A stretch of 64,000 nucleotides of DNA from CAZMCT01 sp964564785 (GTDB lineage: Bacteria; Planctomycetota; Phycisphaerae; UBA1845; Fen-1342), in NCBI GenBank assembly GCA_964564785.1, contig CAZMCT010000003.1, positions 1 to 64,000 of the forward strand. Direction: 5' to 3'. Below the pieces are notes generated by a model. The model was not told the origin of the DNA. It made no database searches and was given only the letters and a program-made list of their open reading frames with translations. Shown here piece by piece: positions 27,838 to 35,999 of the stretch; positions within the stretch are counted from its first letter, which is position 1; the number at the start of each line of letters is the position of its first letter. The position numbers and the translations under genes were made by a program.

Positions 27838-28893
27838 ATGAGCGCGAGGCCCTGTCTGAGTGCGGCGGAACTGTCCGTCAAGTTGGGCGGCCGACTGCTG
27901 GGTGACGGCAGCCGGAAGGTGAGCGAAGTGTCCACGCTCGAGGCGGCCGGGCCGGAGTCGCTGTCGTGGGTGGGGCGGCCCGACCACTTCAAGCGGCTGG
28001 CGGGTTCCCGGGCGGGCGTGGTGCTGGTGCCCCGCGAATGCGCGGACGCGGTCCCGGCCGGGCGGACCGCCATCGTGGTTGACGATCCGGACGTGGCGAT
28101 CTGCGCGCTGCTGGAGATGCTGGCGCCGCCGCGAAGCTGTGTTCCGCCGGGCGTGGACCCGACGGCGCGCGTCGCGGCCGACGCGGTCGTGACGGACGTT
28201 GCGATCGGGCCGCACGTGTTCGTGGGGGCGGGTGCGACGATCGGGCCGGGCACGCAACTGCACGCGGGCGTGTACGTGGGCGCCGGGTGCCGGTTGGGGC
28301 GCGACTGCGTACTATGGCCGAACGTGGTGCTGCGCGAGCACACGACGCTCGGCGACCGCGTGGTCATTCACCCGAACGCGACGCTGGGGGCCGACGGGTT
28401 CGGATACCTGCAACGTGGCGGGCGGCACGTGAAGATTCCGCAGGTCGGGCGGGTGGTGATCGGCGACGACGTGGAGATCGGGGCGAACACATGCATCGAC
28501 CGGGCCCGCAGCGGCGTGACGCGGGTCGGCCGCGGGACGAAGATTGATAACCTCGTGCAGATCGGGCACAATGTGCAAATTGGAGAAGACTGCATCATCG
28601 TCGCCGAGGTCGGGATTTCCGGCTCGGCGGTGATCGGGAACCGCGTGATGCTGGGCGGGCAGGTCGGCATCGCAGACCACGTGAAGCTCGGGGATGGTGC
28701 GATGGTGACCGCGTGCTCGATGGTGGCCACGGATGTGCCGCCGGGGCGTGTGTATCGGGGGACCGGCCGGGCGGTCGAGCATACGGAGTTCGCGCGGCAG
28801 GCGGTCGCACTGCGGCGGCTGCCGGGGTTGCTGGCACAGTTTCGCGCGTTGAGCAGGAGAGTCGAGCGGCTTGAGTCGGCAACGGACCATTGA
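27838..28893 (+). CDS. lpxD: UDP-3-O-acylglucosamine N-acyltransferase
   Basis: Third step of lipid A synthesis: adds the N-linked hydroxyacyl chain. The 351-residue protein has an N-terminal LpxD domain (SAAELSVKLGGRLLGDG ... LSWVGRPDHFKRLAGSRAG), then a left-handed beta helix of hexapeptide repeats (about residues 100-290) containing GADGFGY, the catalytic-His region LVQIGHNVQIGED, and a C-terminal helix (LLAQFRALSRRVERLES). Length is normal. It overlaps the next gene, lpxC-fabZ, by 23 nt. Together these indicate that the organism makes lipid A. Confidence 0.95.
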   Translation: MSARPCLSAAELSVKLGGRLLGDGSRKVSEVSTLEAAGPESLSWVGRPDHFKRLAGSRAGVVLVPRECADAVPAGRTAIVVDDPDVAICALLEMLAPPRSCVPPGVDPTARVAADAVVTDVAIGPHVFVGAGATIGPGTQLHAGVYVGAGCRLGRDCVLWPNVVLREHTTLGDRVVIHPNATLGADGFGYLQRGGRHVKIPQVGRVVIGDDVEIGANTCIDRARSGVTRVGRGTKIDNLVQIGHNVQIGEDCIIVAEVGISGSAVIGNRVMLGGQVGIADHVKLGDGAMVTACSMVATDVPPGRVYRGTGRAVEHTEFARQAVALRRLPGLLAQFRALSRRVERLESATDH

Positions 28894-30178
28894 GCGCGAG
28901 GCGGAGCTGGCCGGGCGCGGCCTGTTCACCGGCTTCCCGGTGACGGTGCGCTTCAAGCCCGCGCCGCCCGGGAGCGGCATCACGTTTGTGCGCACCGACG
29001 CGCCCGAGCCGGTTCGCGTCCCGGCCCGCATCGAAAGCCTCTCCAAGCGTGCCCGGCGGACGTCGCTGCGCAACGGCACGGCCGCGATCGAAACGGTCGA
29101 ACACTGTCTGGCGGCCGTGCGCGGCCTGGGGCTCGACAACCTGGTGGTCGAGCTGGACAACGCCGAGCTGCCCGCACTAGACGGCAGCTCGCTGCCCTTC
29201 GTCGAATTGCTACAGGGCGCGGGCGTGGTCGAGCAGGAGGCCGAGCGGCGTGTGCTCCAGGTCACGGAGCCGATCCGCGTGGCGGAGGGGGATGCCGAGC
29301 TGGTGGCCTGGCCCGGCGAGGCCGAGCGGCTCGAGATCATCTACGAGCTGGACTACCCCGGCACGCCGATCGGACACCAGATCCAGCGCTTCACGCTCGA
29401 GGCCGACGGGTTCCTGCGCGAGATCGCCCCCTCGCGAACATTCGTGCTCGAGGAAGAAGCGCAGCAGCTCCGCGCGGCCGGCCTGGGGCTCCACCTGAGC
29501 TATTCCGACGTGCTCGTGATCGGCCGCGACGGCCCGATTCAAAACTGCTATCGCTACGAGAACGAGTGCGTCCGACACAAGATTCTCGACTTGGTCGGCG
29601 ACCTGATGCTAGCGGGGGCGTTCGTATACGGGCGGATCTACGCCCGCAAGTCCGGGCACCATCTCAACCACGAATTGGTCCGCCGGTTGCTCGAGACGGC
29701 GGCCCGAGGCGAACTCGAGCGGCGACTGGCCGCAGCGCCCGAACTGGACATCCGCCACGTGCAGCGCATCCTGCCTCACCGCTTCCCGATGCTGCTGGTG
29801 GACCGCGTCGTGCAGGTCGACGGCGACCGGCGGGCGCTCGGCATCAAGAACGTCACCATCAACGAGCCGTTCTTCCAGGGCCACTACCCGCGCCAGCCGA
29901 TCATGCCCGGCGTGCTCATCATCGAAGCCATGGCGCAGCTTTCGGGCATCCTGCTGTCACAGAAGCTCGAGCACACGGGCAAGGTCGCGGTCCTGCTGAG
30001 CCTCGACAAGGCAAAGTTCCGCCGGCCGGTCGTACCGGGCGATCAGCTCGTGATGGAGGCCACTACCGTGCGCGTGAAGGCTCGCACCGGCGAGACCCGC
30101 TGCCGCGCCACGGTGCGCGGCGAGCTGGTGGCCGAGGCCGCGATCCGTTTCATGCTGGTGGATTCGGAGCCCGCCTGA
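28871..30178 (+). CDS. lpxC/fabZ: Bifunctional LpxC deacetylase / FabZ dehydratase
   Basis: A 435-residue fusion. Residues 1-285 are LpxC, the zinc deacetylase that commits UDP-3-O-acyl-GlcNAc to lipid A: EHCLAA (first zinc His), HKILDLVGDL (second His and Asp) and SGHHLNHELV. Residues 295-435 are FabZ, the 3-hydroxyacyl-ACP dehydratase: HRFPMLLVDRV and FFQGHYPRQPIMPGVLIIEAMAQ with the catalytic His and Glu. The same fusion is common in Bacteroidota. The start is TTG at 28871 inside the end of lpxD, with AGGAGA upstream. lpxA does not follow; a cytochrome gene does. Confidence 0.95.
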   Translation: MSRQRTIEREAELAGRGLFTGFPVTVRFKPAPPGSGITFVRTDAPEPVRVPARIESLSKRARRTSLRNGTAAIETVEHCLAAVRGLGLDNLVVELDNAELPALDGSSLPFVELLQGAGVVEQEAERRVLQVTEPIRVAEGDAELVAWPGEAERLEIIYELDYPGTPIGHQIQRFTLEADGFLREIAPSRTFVLEEEAQQLRAAGLGLHLSYSDVLVIGRDGPIQNCYRYENECVRHKILDLVGDLMLAGAFVYGRIYARKSGHHLNHELVRRLLETAARGELERRLAAAPELDIRHVQRILPHRFPMLLVDRVVQVDGDRRALGIKNVTINEPFFQGHYPRQPIMPGVLIIEAMAQLSGILLSQKLEHTGKVAVLLSLDKAKFRRPVVPGDQLVMEATTVRVKARTGETRCRATVRGELVAEAAIRFMLVDSEPA

Positions 30179-30315
30179 CAACGCAGCCGCGTTGACGTGA
30201 CAGCTCTCCGACGGTGCCTGACCATCATCCCGCGAGGGCATGACGGCGCGCGGTTGACGGCATTGAAGTGAATTCGTCGGCTCAAACCCATGTTTCATTT
30301 TTGTAAGATTACCGG

Positions 30316-30343
30316 TTGACGCTGCGGCGGGCGAACGTAGACT
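30316..30343 (+). promoter_or_regulatory. Sigma70-like promoter of the cytochrome gene
   Basis: TTGACG (30316-30321), 16-nt spacer, TAGACT (30338-30343), in an AT-richer stretch of the 283-bp spacer after lpxC-fabZ. The ATG is 119 nt downstream of the -10, leaving a long leader with no clear motif. Confidence 0.6.
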
Positions 30344-30461
30344 GCTCACTGGCTGAAGTCAGTGCGCGGTGTAACCTTTGGGCATGTCGGCCGGGCTGAT
30401 ATGGGGGCTACGGCTTTGGCCAAGGTCGTCAGTTCCGTGGCAACCGAAGCAGGAGGCGAGC

Positions 30462-32294
30462 ATGTCGGGAATCAGAATGCGAGCAACATTACGAATGGCC
30501 GCGGCGATACCGCTGGTGGCGGCGCTGGGGTTGATGGTGGGCGGATGCCCGCTGCTCCCGTCCGCGGTTCCGGTTTTGGCCGGGAGCTGGTGCGCCACGC
30601 TCGACGACGGCTCGGCCGTGGTGTTCACGTTCAACGACAACGGCGTGCTGACGACGATTGCGCTGGAGGACCCGAACGGCGCGACGGCGTCGATCACGGT
30701 GTCCAGCGCGACCGCGGCCCAGGACGGCTCCACCATCACGATCGGGTTCAACGTGGGCGCGCTGGTCATCGCGGCGACGGGCGAGTTGGCGGCTGACGAA
30801 AACTCGATCGACTTCGATTTCTCGCGGAGCTTCGACGTTGGCGACGACATCACCGTCACGATTCCGGGGTCGCTCACGCTGGAGCGCGGGGCCGACTGCG
30901 AGCCGAGCGAGCCGAACGACGGGAATGAGCCGGCGGAGGAAACGGGGAACTCGGCCATCGGCGGCGACTTTGTCGGTTCGTCCGCTGCGATCCGCTCTGA
31001 TAACGGCGAAATCCCCTTCGGTTGCGGCTTCTGCCACGGTGAGTACTACACCGACTGGTCCGAGACGATGCACGGCTCGGCCTTGGCGTCGCTGGAAGAC
31101 ATCGGCCAGGGGAGCAACCCGATCTGCCTCCCGTGCCATACGGTCGGTTACGAGGAGCCGGGCGGATTCGTGGATCGCGCCACGACCAACGACCTGGCGA
31201 ACGTCGGCTGCGAAAGCTGCCACGGACCGGGCCGCGACCACGTCAACAACGTGGCCAGCGCCGATCTCCAACCGCACGCGGGGATCGGAGCCGACGTGTG
31301 CGGCCGGTGCCACACCGACACGCATCACCCGACGGTCGACGACTGGGGCGAATCGGCGCACGCCACTGTGAACGAGGAGGTCGCCGCGGAAGTCGTGGCG
31401 GGCGAGGCCGGGCGGGCGAACACTTGCGGCATCTGCCACTTGGGCGACGTGTTCTACCGCGTGGCGATCGAGGGGGAGACGGTGACCGACGAGGACTTCG
31501 TGGGTCTGAGCGTCGACGAGTTGAACCCGACCACGTGCGTGCTGTGCCATGACCCGCACCGGCGGACCGGCAACGCGGCCCAGCCCGAAGACGGCCGCGA
31601 CTACCAGCTTCGCTACCTGGAGGTCGCGACTCCCACGCCCAGCAACGAGACCGAGCAGGTCACCAACGTGCAGCGTTTCAACCTCTGTGGCCAGTGCCAC
31701 CATGCCCGCGATCGCGACTGGACCGCCACGACCCGTTCGCCGCACCCCAGCATGCAGGTGAACGTGTACGTCGGCGAGATGCCGACCCCGGACGGCGTCG
31801 CACTCATCCCGAGCCGCGTGTCGGTGCACTCCTTCGCGCCCGAGCAGTGCGCGACCTGCCACATGTACCGGCAGTCGTTTGAGAGCGAGGAAGTGCCGGC
31901 GGTTTCCGGCCACAGCTTCGAGGTGAACCTGAACAGTTGCGCGACCAGCGGCTGCCACCCGTCCCAGGCCCAGGCCGAGGCGGTGCTCGCCACGCTCGAG
32001 GCGGAGATTGACATCCGCCTGGAGGAGGTGCTGGACCTGCTGGGGGATGAGGCCGAGTGGGACTATTCGTCGGACGAGTACGGCGGCCCGCCCGAGGCGG
32101 ATGACGCAGAGCCGGGTGAGTTCTCCCAGGACGACATTCCGGACGCGATCAAGAAGGCCCGATTCCTCTACTACTACGCTCTTAACGACGGCAGCAAGGG
32201 GATGCACAATCCGGCCTACGTCCGCGACATGCTGATCGAAGCCAAGGACCTGATCGAAGGGGCGATCGACGACGGCGATTGGCCGCCGGAGTGA
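30462..32294 (+). CDS. Nine-haem c-type cytochrome lipoprotein
   Basis: A 610-residue exported electron carrier. The signal peptide ends in a lipobox (LMVGGC), so it is membrane-anchored. Residues about 25-145 form a beta-rich domain without Cys motifs. From about residue 185 there are eight CXXCH haem sites (CGFCH, CLPCH, CESCH, CGRCH, CGICH, CVLCH, CGQCH, CATCH) and one CX4CH site (CATSGCH). The layout resembles cytochrome c554-like or multihaem proteins with paired CXXCH domains. A helical acidic tail follows. The ATG has GGAGG five nt upstream. Redox partner unknown; no oxidase or reductase genes are adjacent. Confidence 0.88.
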   Translation: MSGIRMRATLRMAAAIPLVAALGLMVGGCPLLPSAVPVLAGSWCATLDDGSAVVFTFNDNGVLTTIALEDPNGATASITVSSATAAQDGSTITIGFNVGALVIAATGELAADENSIDFDFSRSFDVGDDITVTIPGSLTLERGADCEPSEPNDGNEPAEETGNSAIGGDFVGSSAAIRSDNGEIPFGCGFCHGEYYTDWSETMHGSALASLEDIGQGSNPICLPCHTVGYEEPGGFVDRATTNDLANVGCESCHGPGRDHVNNVASADLQPHAGIGADVCGRCHTDTHHPTVDDWGESAHATVNEEVAAEVVAGEAGRANTCGICHLGDVFYRVAIEGETVTDEDFVGLSVDELNPTTCVLCHDPHRRTGNAAQPEDGRDYQLRYLEVATPTPSNETEQVTNVQRFNLCGQCHHARDRDWTATTRSPHPSMQVNVYVGEMPTPDGVALIPSRVSVHSFAPEQCATCHMYRQSFESEEVPAVSGHSFEVNLNSCATSGCHPSQAQAEAVLATLEAEIDIRLEEVLDLLGDEAEWDYSSDEYGGPPEADDAEPGEFSQDDIPDAIKKARFLYYYALNDGSKGMHNPAYVRDMLIEAKDLIEGAIDDGDWPPE

Positions 32295-32305
32295 TTCGCG
32301 TGATT

Positions 32306-32343
32306 CCCCCCGCCCAGACACACGCAGCAGAGCGGGGCGGGGG
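32306..32343 (+). terminator. GC hairpin downstream of the cytochrome gene
   Basis: Arms CCCCCGCCC and GGGCGGGGG, separated by about 18 nt, start 12 nt after the stop. There is no T-run, so it may act as an mRNA 3' end stabiliser rather than an intrinsic terminator. Confidence 0.4.
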
Positions 32344-32457
32344 AAGTGCCAGTGCGGGCGCTGCGACGGCAGGGGTTGTCGCGGCGCCCGTTTCTCTTGG
32401 CGGAACGCCGCGGCCGGACGCTGGACTCGCGGGAGGTCTCCGCCGGGGACACACGTT

Positions 32458-32491
32458 GTCATTCCGAGGATGACAGCGACGAGGAGTCTGG
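32458..32491. repeat. Fragment resembling a widespread CATTCCGAG-type repeat
   Basis: Contains GTCATTCCGAGGATGACAGC and, after a short gap, GAGGAGTCTGG. It resembles a dispersed repeat that shows up in many genomes as spurious HSERSEES-like peptides. It is the only recognisable feature in the 365-bp spacer 32295-32659 apart from the hairpin at its left end; no gene is seen there. Confidence 0.4.
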
Positions 32492-32659
32492 CCGCGCCCG
32501 CGAACAGGCCGAAGCGCGCACCACTGCCCCTCCTTCCCGGGCCGCGCCCGTGAGCCCGGTCCTGCGGGTCAGCCCGCTGCCGACCGAAACGGGCGGGGTG
32601 TCACGGACCTTGGCGGGCGCAGACCGGCACACGCGTAGTCTAAGCCATCCGGCCGGTCG

Positions 32660-33643
32660 TCACCGCCCGTCGTACCGCAGCCACTTTTCGACCTGCTCGT
32701 CCGTCGGGGCGCTGCTTTCCCACGCCGCCCGGATCAGCGCCGCGAGCATCTCGCAGGCGTCCGCGAGCTGACCGCGGATCAGCGCGGCGCCCTCCGGTCC
32801 GTCGAGCCCGCCATCGCGTTCCAGTGTGTACAGCAGCTCGAGCTGCGCGTGCGAGCGCCGGAAATACTCCCGCACGTCCACCCAGGGGTCCGCGGTGTTC
32901 ACCCGCCGGTCGTAACGCACGTACGGCTTGAGGGCCGCGGCCGAGCCGAGCCCGTGCCGCGTGACGAGTCCCTCGTCGACATACGCGTGAAATCGGTCGC
33001 GCCAGCGATAGCCGCGGGGGTTCTCGCCCACCCAGCCGTTGAAATGCTGCGTCGTGTGCAGCGGCTGGGCGATGTCAGCCACGAAGTGGCTCAGGTCCCC
33101 CAGGTGATATATGGCGATCGCCCGGGCCTGCGCGATTTGCTCGGCGCGGGCCGGGTCGCCCAGTCGCTCGAGAATCCGCACTTGATTGAGCGCGGCCTGG
33201 AGCTTCGCGTAGTGCTCGGCCACGGCGTGGAGCACGAAACCGGGCCACTCCTGCACGCGGGCGGGGTCCTTCTCCGCGTCATACGCCGCGACCCGCTCCG
33301 GGTGCGCCTGCTTCGCCGTCGCCATTTGCCGCAGGTACTCCCCCCGCAGCGGCGGCACGGTCTCGAGCGCGAGGCCGAAACCCTCGAGTAGCTCCGCATC
33401 GAGGTAATGGTCAGGATCATTTTCATGCTTCAGCGTCGTCGCCGGCCAGCCGCGCCACCGGTCCGGCTGGTTGGACTGGAACGCCGCCCGTTCGACGGCG
33501 CTCGGTTCCCGCAGCCAGGCCGGCAGCTCGGGCGCCAGCCCGCTCAAGGCCACTTCCGTCACAGCCCGATGCGCCGGCGCCCCCCACGCCCACGCCGGCA
33601 TGCTGCCGGCCAGCACCAATATCACCGCCACCCAACGCCTCAT
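32660..33643 (-). CDS. S1/P1 nuclease or zinc phospholipase C-like protein
   Basis: A 327-residue secreted protein. The signal peptide ends WA just before WGAPAHRAVTEVA, so the mature protein would begin with the N-terminal Trp that ligates zinc in S1/P1 nucleases and bacterial phospholipase C. Further ligand motifs are HYLDAE and YHLGDLSHFVADIAQPLHTT followed by HFNGW. The fold family is secure; whether the substrate is nucleic acid or phospholipid is not. The ATG at 33643 has GGAGG six nt upstream; the 12 codons further upstream are rejected. It is divergent from the next gene. Confidence 0.85.
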   Translation of the reverse strand: MRRWVAVILVLAGSMPAWAWGAPAHRAVTEVALSGLAPELPAWLREPSAVERAAFQSNQPDRWRGWPATTLKHENDPDHYLDAELLEGFGLALETVPPLRGEYLRQMATAKQAHPERVAAYDAEKDPARVQEWPGFVLHAVAEHYAKLQAALNQVRILERLGDPARAEQIAQARAIAIYHLGDLSHFVADIAQPLHTTQHFNGWVGENPRGYRWRDRFHAYVDEGLVTRHGLGSAAALKPYVRYDRRVNTADPWVDVREYFRRSHAQLELLYTLERDGGLDGPEGAALIRGQLADACEMLAALIRAAWESSAPTDEQVEKWLRYDGR

Positions 33644-33780
33644 CCGGCACCTCCGCGTGATGGGGTCCGGGAAACCCATCGACAGATTCCGACAAACGCC
33701 CGATCGGCCGTGAGAGTCCTCGAAAACCGGCCGGCGTCAAGGGTTCCGACGGCCGTTCTTCGCCGCTCTTCGGTTGGTCT

Positions 33781-33808
33781 TTGACAATTCGCACTGCATT
33801 TGTACCAT
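33781..33808 (+). promoter_or_regulatory. Sigma70-like promoter of the triple-repeat protein
   Basis: TTGACA (33781-33786), 16-nt spacer, TACCAT (33803-33808), in an AT-rich island. The start codon is 104 nt downstream of the -10. Confidence 0.6.
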
Positions 33809-33911
33809 ATCCTAGGTCGTGAGACCGATCGTCGGCCGTGGGTGGTCAGCGGTTACCGCCCGATCGCTCGGCGCAAGACAAGACAAGGTCTTACAAGCGA
33901 AGGAGAGCGGC

Positions 33912-34760
33912 ATGAAGGCTTGGATGACGTCTACGGTGATCGTTGTTGTGGGGCTGTTCGTGAGCGCGAGTGCCTCTGCGCAGTGCAACAAGGGTGCGCA
34001 GGCGGAGGGCAGCGGGTGCGGCAAGAGTGCGATAGCCACTGCGGCTGGCGGGGCGTGTTGCCAGAAAAGCGGGGTGAAGGGCGCTTGCAGCGGTCCGTTT
34101 GTGGCGGGCATGCCGGTGATGTACATGAAGGTGGCGGACAAGACGACAGAGTACCCGAAAGAGGCCGCGACGCTGGCCGGCGGGGACGAGTCGAAGATTC
34201 GCTACATTGTGGCGGACAAGGAGTACGGCAGCAAGGACGAGGCCGCAAAGGTCTACCAGACCGCGCTCGATGAGTATCTGACGACCGTCACCACGGTGCG
34301 CTACGCGGTGGGCGAGAAGTGTGTCGGCTGCCCGGACAGCGCGGCGGCGATGGCGAAGGCGGCCGGCCAGCCGGTGCAGTTCCGCGTGGCCAGCTACACG
34401 TTCGCCGACAAGGCCGAGGCCGAGAAGGCGGCCACCGCGGCCCGCGAGGCGGCTGACAAGGTCGTGCTGAAGTGCGTGGTGGACGGCAAGGAGATGGTCT
34501 GCGAGCCGTCGTGCAAGGGCGCGAAGGCGTCCGGCGCAACATGCGGCGCGAAGGGCGAGCCGACCCAGGCGACCGCGGGCACGACGTGCAACAAGGACGG
34601 CAAAGGTTGCGAGTACGTGATCGGCGAGTTGCGGACGCCGTGTGCGACCACTGCTCAGATTATGCTGGTGCGCAGCAAGATCAGCGCGGCGGTCCAGGCG
34701 GCGGAGCAGGTCTTCGCGCAAAAGAACGGGAGCAAGGAAGTCGCGGCGACGGGGCTGTAG
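33912..34760 (+). CDS. Secreted triple-repeat Cys-containing protein, unknown
   Basis: A 282-residue protein with a clear signal peptide (TSTVIVVVGLFVSASASAQ) and a Cys-rich start (CNKGAQAEGSGCGKS, CCQKSG). The rest looks like three degenerate copies of one module of about 55-65 residues: a strand pair with a K-x-x-x-x-C/P turn, then a strand (IRYIVADKEY, VQFRVASYTF), then a helix (AAKVYQTALDEYL, AEKAATAAREAADKV, ISAAVQAAEQVF). Two copies hold C-x-x-C-like sites (KCVGCP, VCEPSC). AAGGAG lies 6 nt before the ATG. I recall similar proteins in planctomycetes without known function. It is monocistronic: own promoter, strong terminator. Confidence 0.75.
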   Translation: MKAWMTSTVIVVVGLFVSASASAQCNKGAQAEGSGCGKSAIATAAGGACCQKSGVKGACSGPFVAGMPVMYMKVADKTTEYPKEAATLAGGDESKIRYIVADKEYGSKDEAAKVYQTALDEYLTTVTTVRYAVGEKCVGCPDSAAAMAKAAGQPVQFRVASYTFADKAEAEKAATAAREAADKVVLKCVVDGKEMVCEPSCKGAKASGATCGAKGEPTQATAGTTCNKDGKGCEYVIGELRTPCATTAQIMLVRSKISAAVQAAEQVFAQKNGSKEVAATGL

Positions 34761-34790
34761 CCGGCCGTTCGCGATCGGAAGTGGACATGC

Positions 34791-34838
34791 GCGTGCAGCG
34801 CCCGGGTCTTCGACTCCCGGGCCCTGCACGCGTTTCTT
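34791..34838 (+). terminator. Intrinsic terminator
   Basis: Stem GCGTGCAGCGCCCGGG (34791-34806), loop TCTTCGACT, stem CCCGGGCCCTGCACGC (34816-34831), with one mismatch, followed by GTTTCTT. It ends the triple-repeat gene. The rest of the spacer to 34952 shows nothing else. Confidence 0.85.
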
Positions 34839-34952
34839 GCGCGCGGCGGTGAGAGGCAAGGGCGGGCGTGGCAGCGGCAGAACGGCGGAAGTGAGGTTCG
34901 TTTCGAATGCGTCATGCGCGGAGCGCGGCGTCGGTCGACGAACCCTCGGCCG

Positions 34953-35990
34953 CTACGCGCGCGGAGCCGGGACGCCGCGGCCACGGAGGAGTTCGACGGC
35001 TTTGCGGAAGGCCGGCGGGAAGGGGGCCTCGATTTCCATCGGCTTTTCGAGGATGGGGTGGCGGAACTGGATCCGCCAGGCGTGCAGGGCCTGGTGCGCA
35101 AAGATCGGCTCGACCGACCCCTGGCCGGTCAGGTCGAACTCGCTCACCACTCGGCCGCCGTAGAGCGTGTCGCCCACGACCGGGTGGCCGAGGTAGGACA
35201 TGTGGACGCGAAGCTGGTGCGTGCGGCCGGTCTTGGGGGAGAGCTTGACGAGGGCGTAGTCGCCGAAGCGCTCGAGGACCTCGTAGAAGGTGACGGCATT
35301 CTTGGCCAGGTCGATCTTGTTCTCGCGCACCATGACGGCGAATTTCTCGCGGACGACGGGATGCACCCCGATCGGTGCGTCGATGGTGTCGCCGTCGAGC
35401 TGCGGATTGCCGTGCACGAGCGCGAGGTAGGTCTTTTGAAGCGTGCGGCGCTCGAACTGGAGCGCGAGCCGCCAGTGGGCCTCGTCCGTCTTGGCGACGA
35501 GCATGACACCGGTGGTGTTTTTATCCAGCCGGTGCACAATGCCCGGGCGGAACGGGTCCGCGCCGTGGCTGAGGGTGTTGGCGTAGTAGACCAGCGCGTT
35601 GGCGAGCGTGCCGGTCTGGTCGCCGCGGGCGGGGTGACAGATGATCCCGATCGGCTTGTTGAGCGCCAGCAGGTAGTCGTCCTCGTAGATGATGTCGAGC
35701 GGGATGTTCTCGGGCACCAGCTCGCGCGGCACCGGCGGGGGGATCACGAGATCGACCACATCACCCGCGTTGATCTCGTAGCTCGCCTTCGTCGGCGCGC
35801 CGTTGATCGTGATCGCCCCCTGCTTGATCAGACGCTGCAACGCGGTTCGGGATAACCGCGGAAAGCGGCCGTGCAGGTACTTGTCGAGTCGCCGGCCAGG
35901 GAGCTTGCGGCGGATGTGCAGCCGGACCCGCTCGGCCTGATCCTCGTCGAGGGGAATCGGGCGTTCGAGAATGTCGTCTTCTTCTGGCAC
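34953..35990 (-). CDS. RluA/RluD-family 23S rRNA pseudouridine synthase
   Basis: A 345-residue RNA-modifying enzyme. Residues about 25-90 form an S4 RNA-binding domain (RRLDKYLHGRFPRLSRTALQRLIKQGAI); the synthase domain has the catalytic motif HRLDKNTTGVMLVAKT and later GRTHQLRVHMSYLGHPVVGD and HAWRIQF. RluD modifies 23S rRNA positions in helix 69 in E. coli; whether this protein has RluC or RluD specificity cannot be told. The start is GTG at 35990, without a good ribosome binding site. It is last in a minus-strand operon with the TPR protein 9 nt upstream. Confidence 0.92.
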   Translation of the reverse strand: MPEEDDILERPIPLDEDQAERVRLHIRRKLPGRRLDKYLHGRFPRLSRTALQRLIKQGAITINGAPTKASYEINAGDVVDLVIPPPVPRELVPENIPLDIIYEDDYLLALNKPIGIICHPARGDQTGTLANALVYYANTLSHGADPFRPGIVHRLDKNTTGVMLVAKTDEAHWRLALQFERRTLQKTYLALVHGNPQLDGDTIDAPIGVHPVVREKFAVMVRENKIDLAKNAVTFYEVLERFGDYALVKLSPKTGRTHQLRVHMSYLGHPVVGDTLYGGRVVSEFDLTGQGSVEPIFAHQALHAWRIQFRHPILEKPMEIEAPFPPAFRKAVELLRGRGVPAPRA

Positions 35991-35999
35991 GATGGGTGC

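Noticed and set aside
30489..32462. Minus-strand open frame of 657 codons
   Set aside because: Antisense to the multihaem cytochrome, whose CXXCH motifs fix the coding strand.
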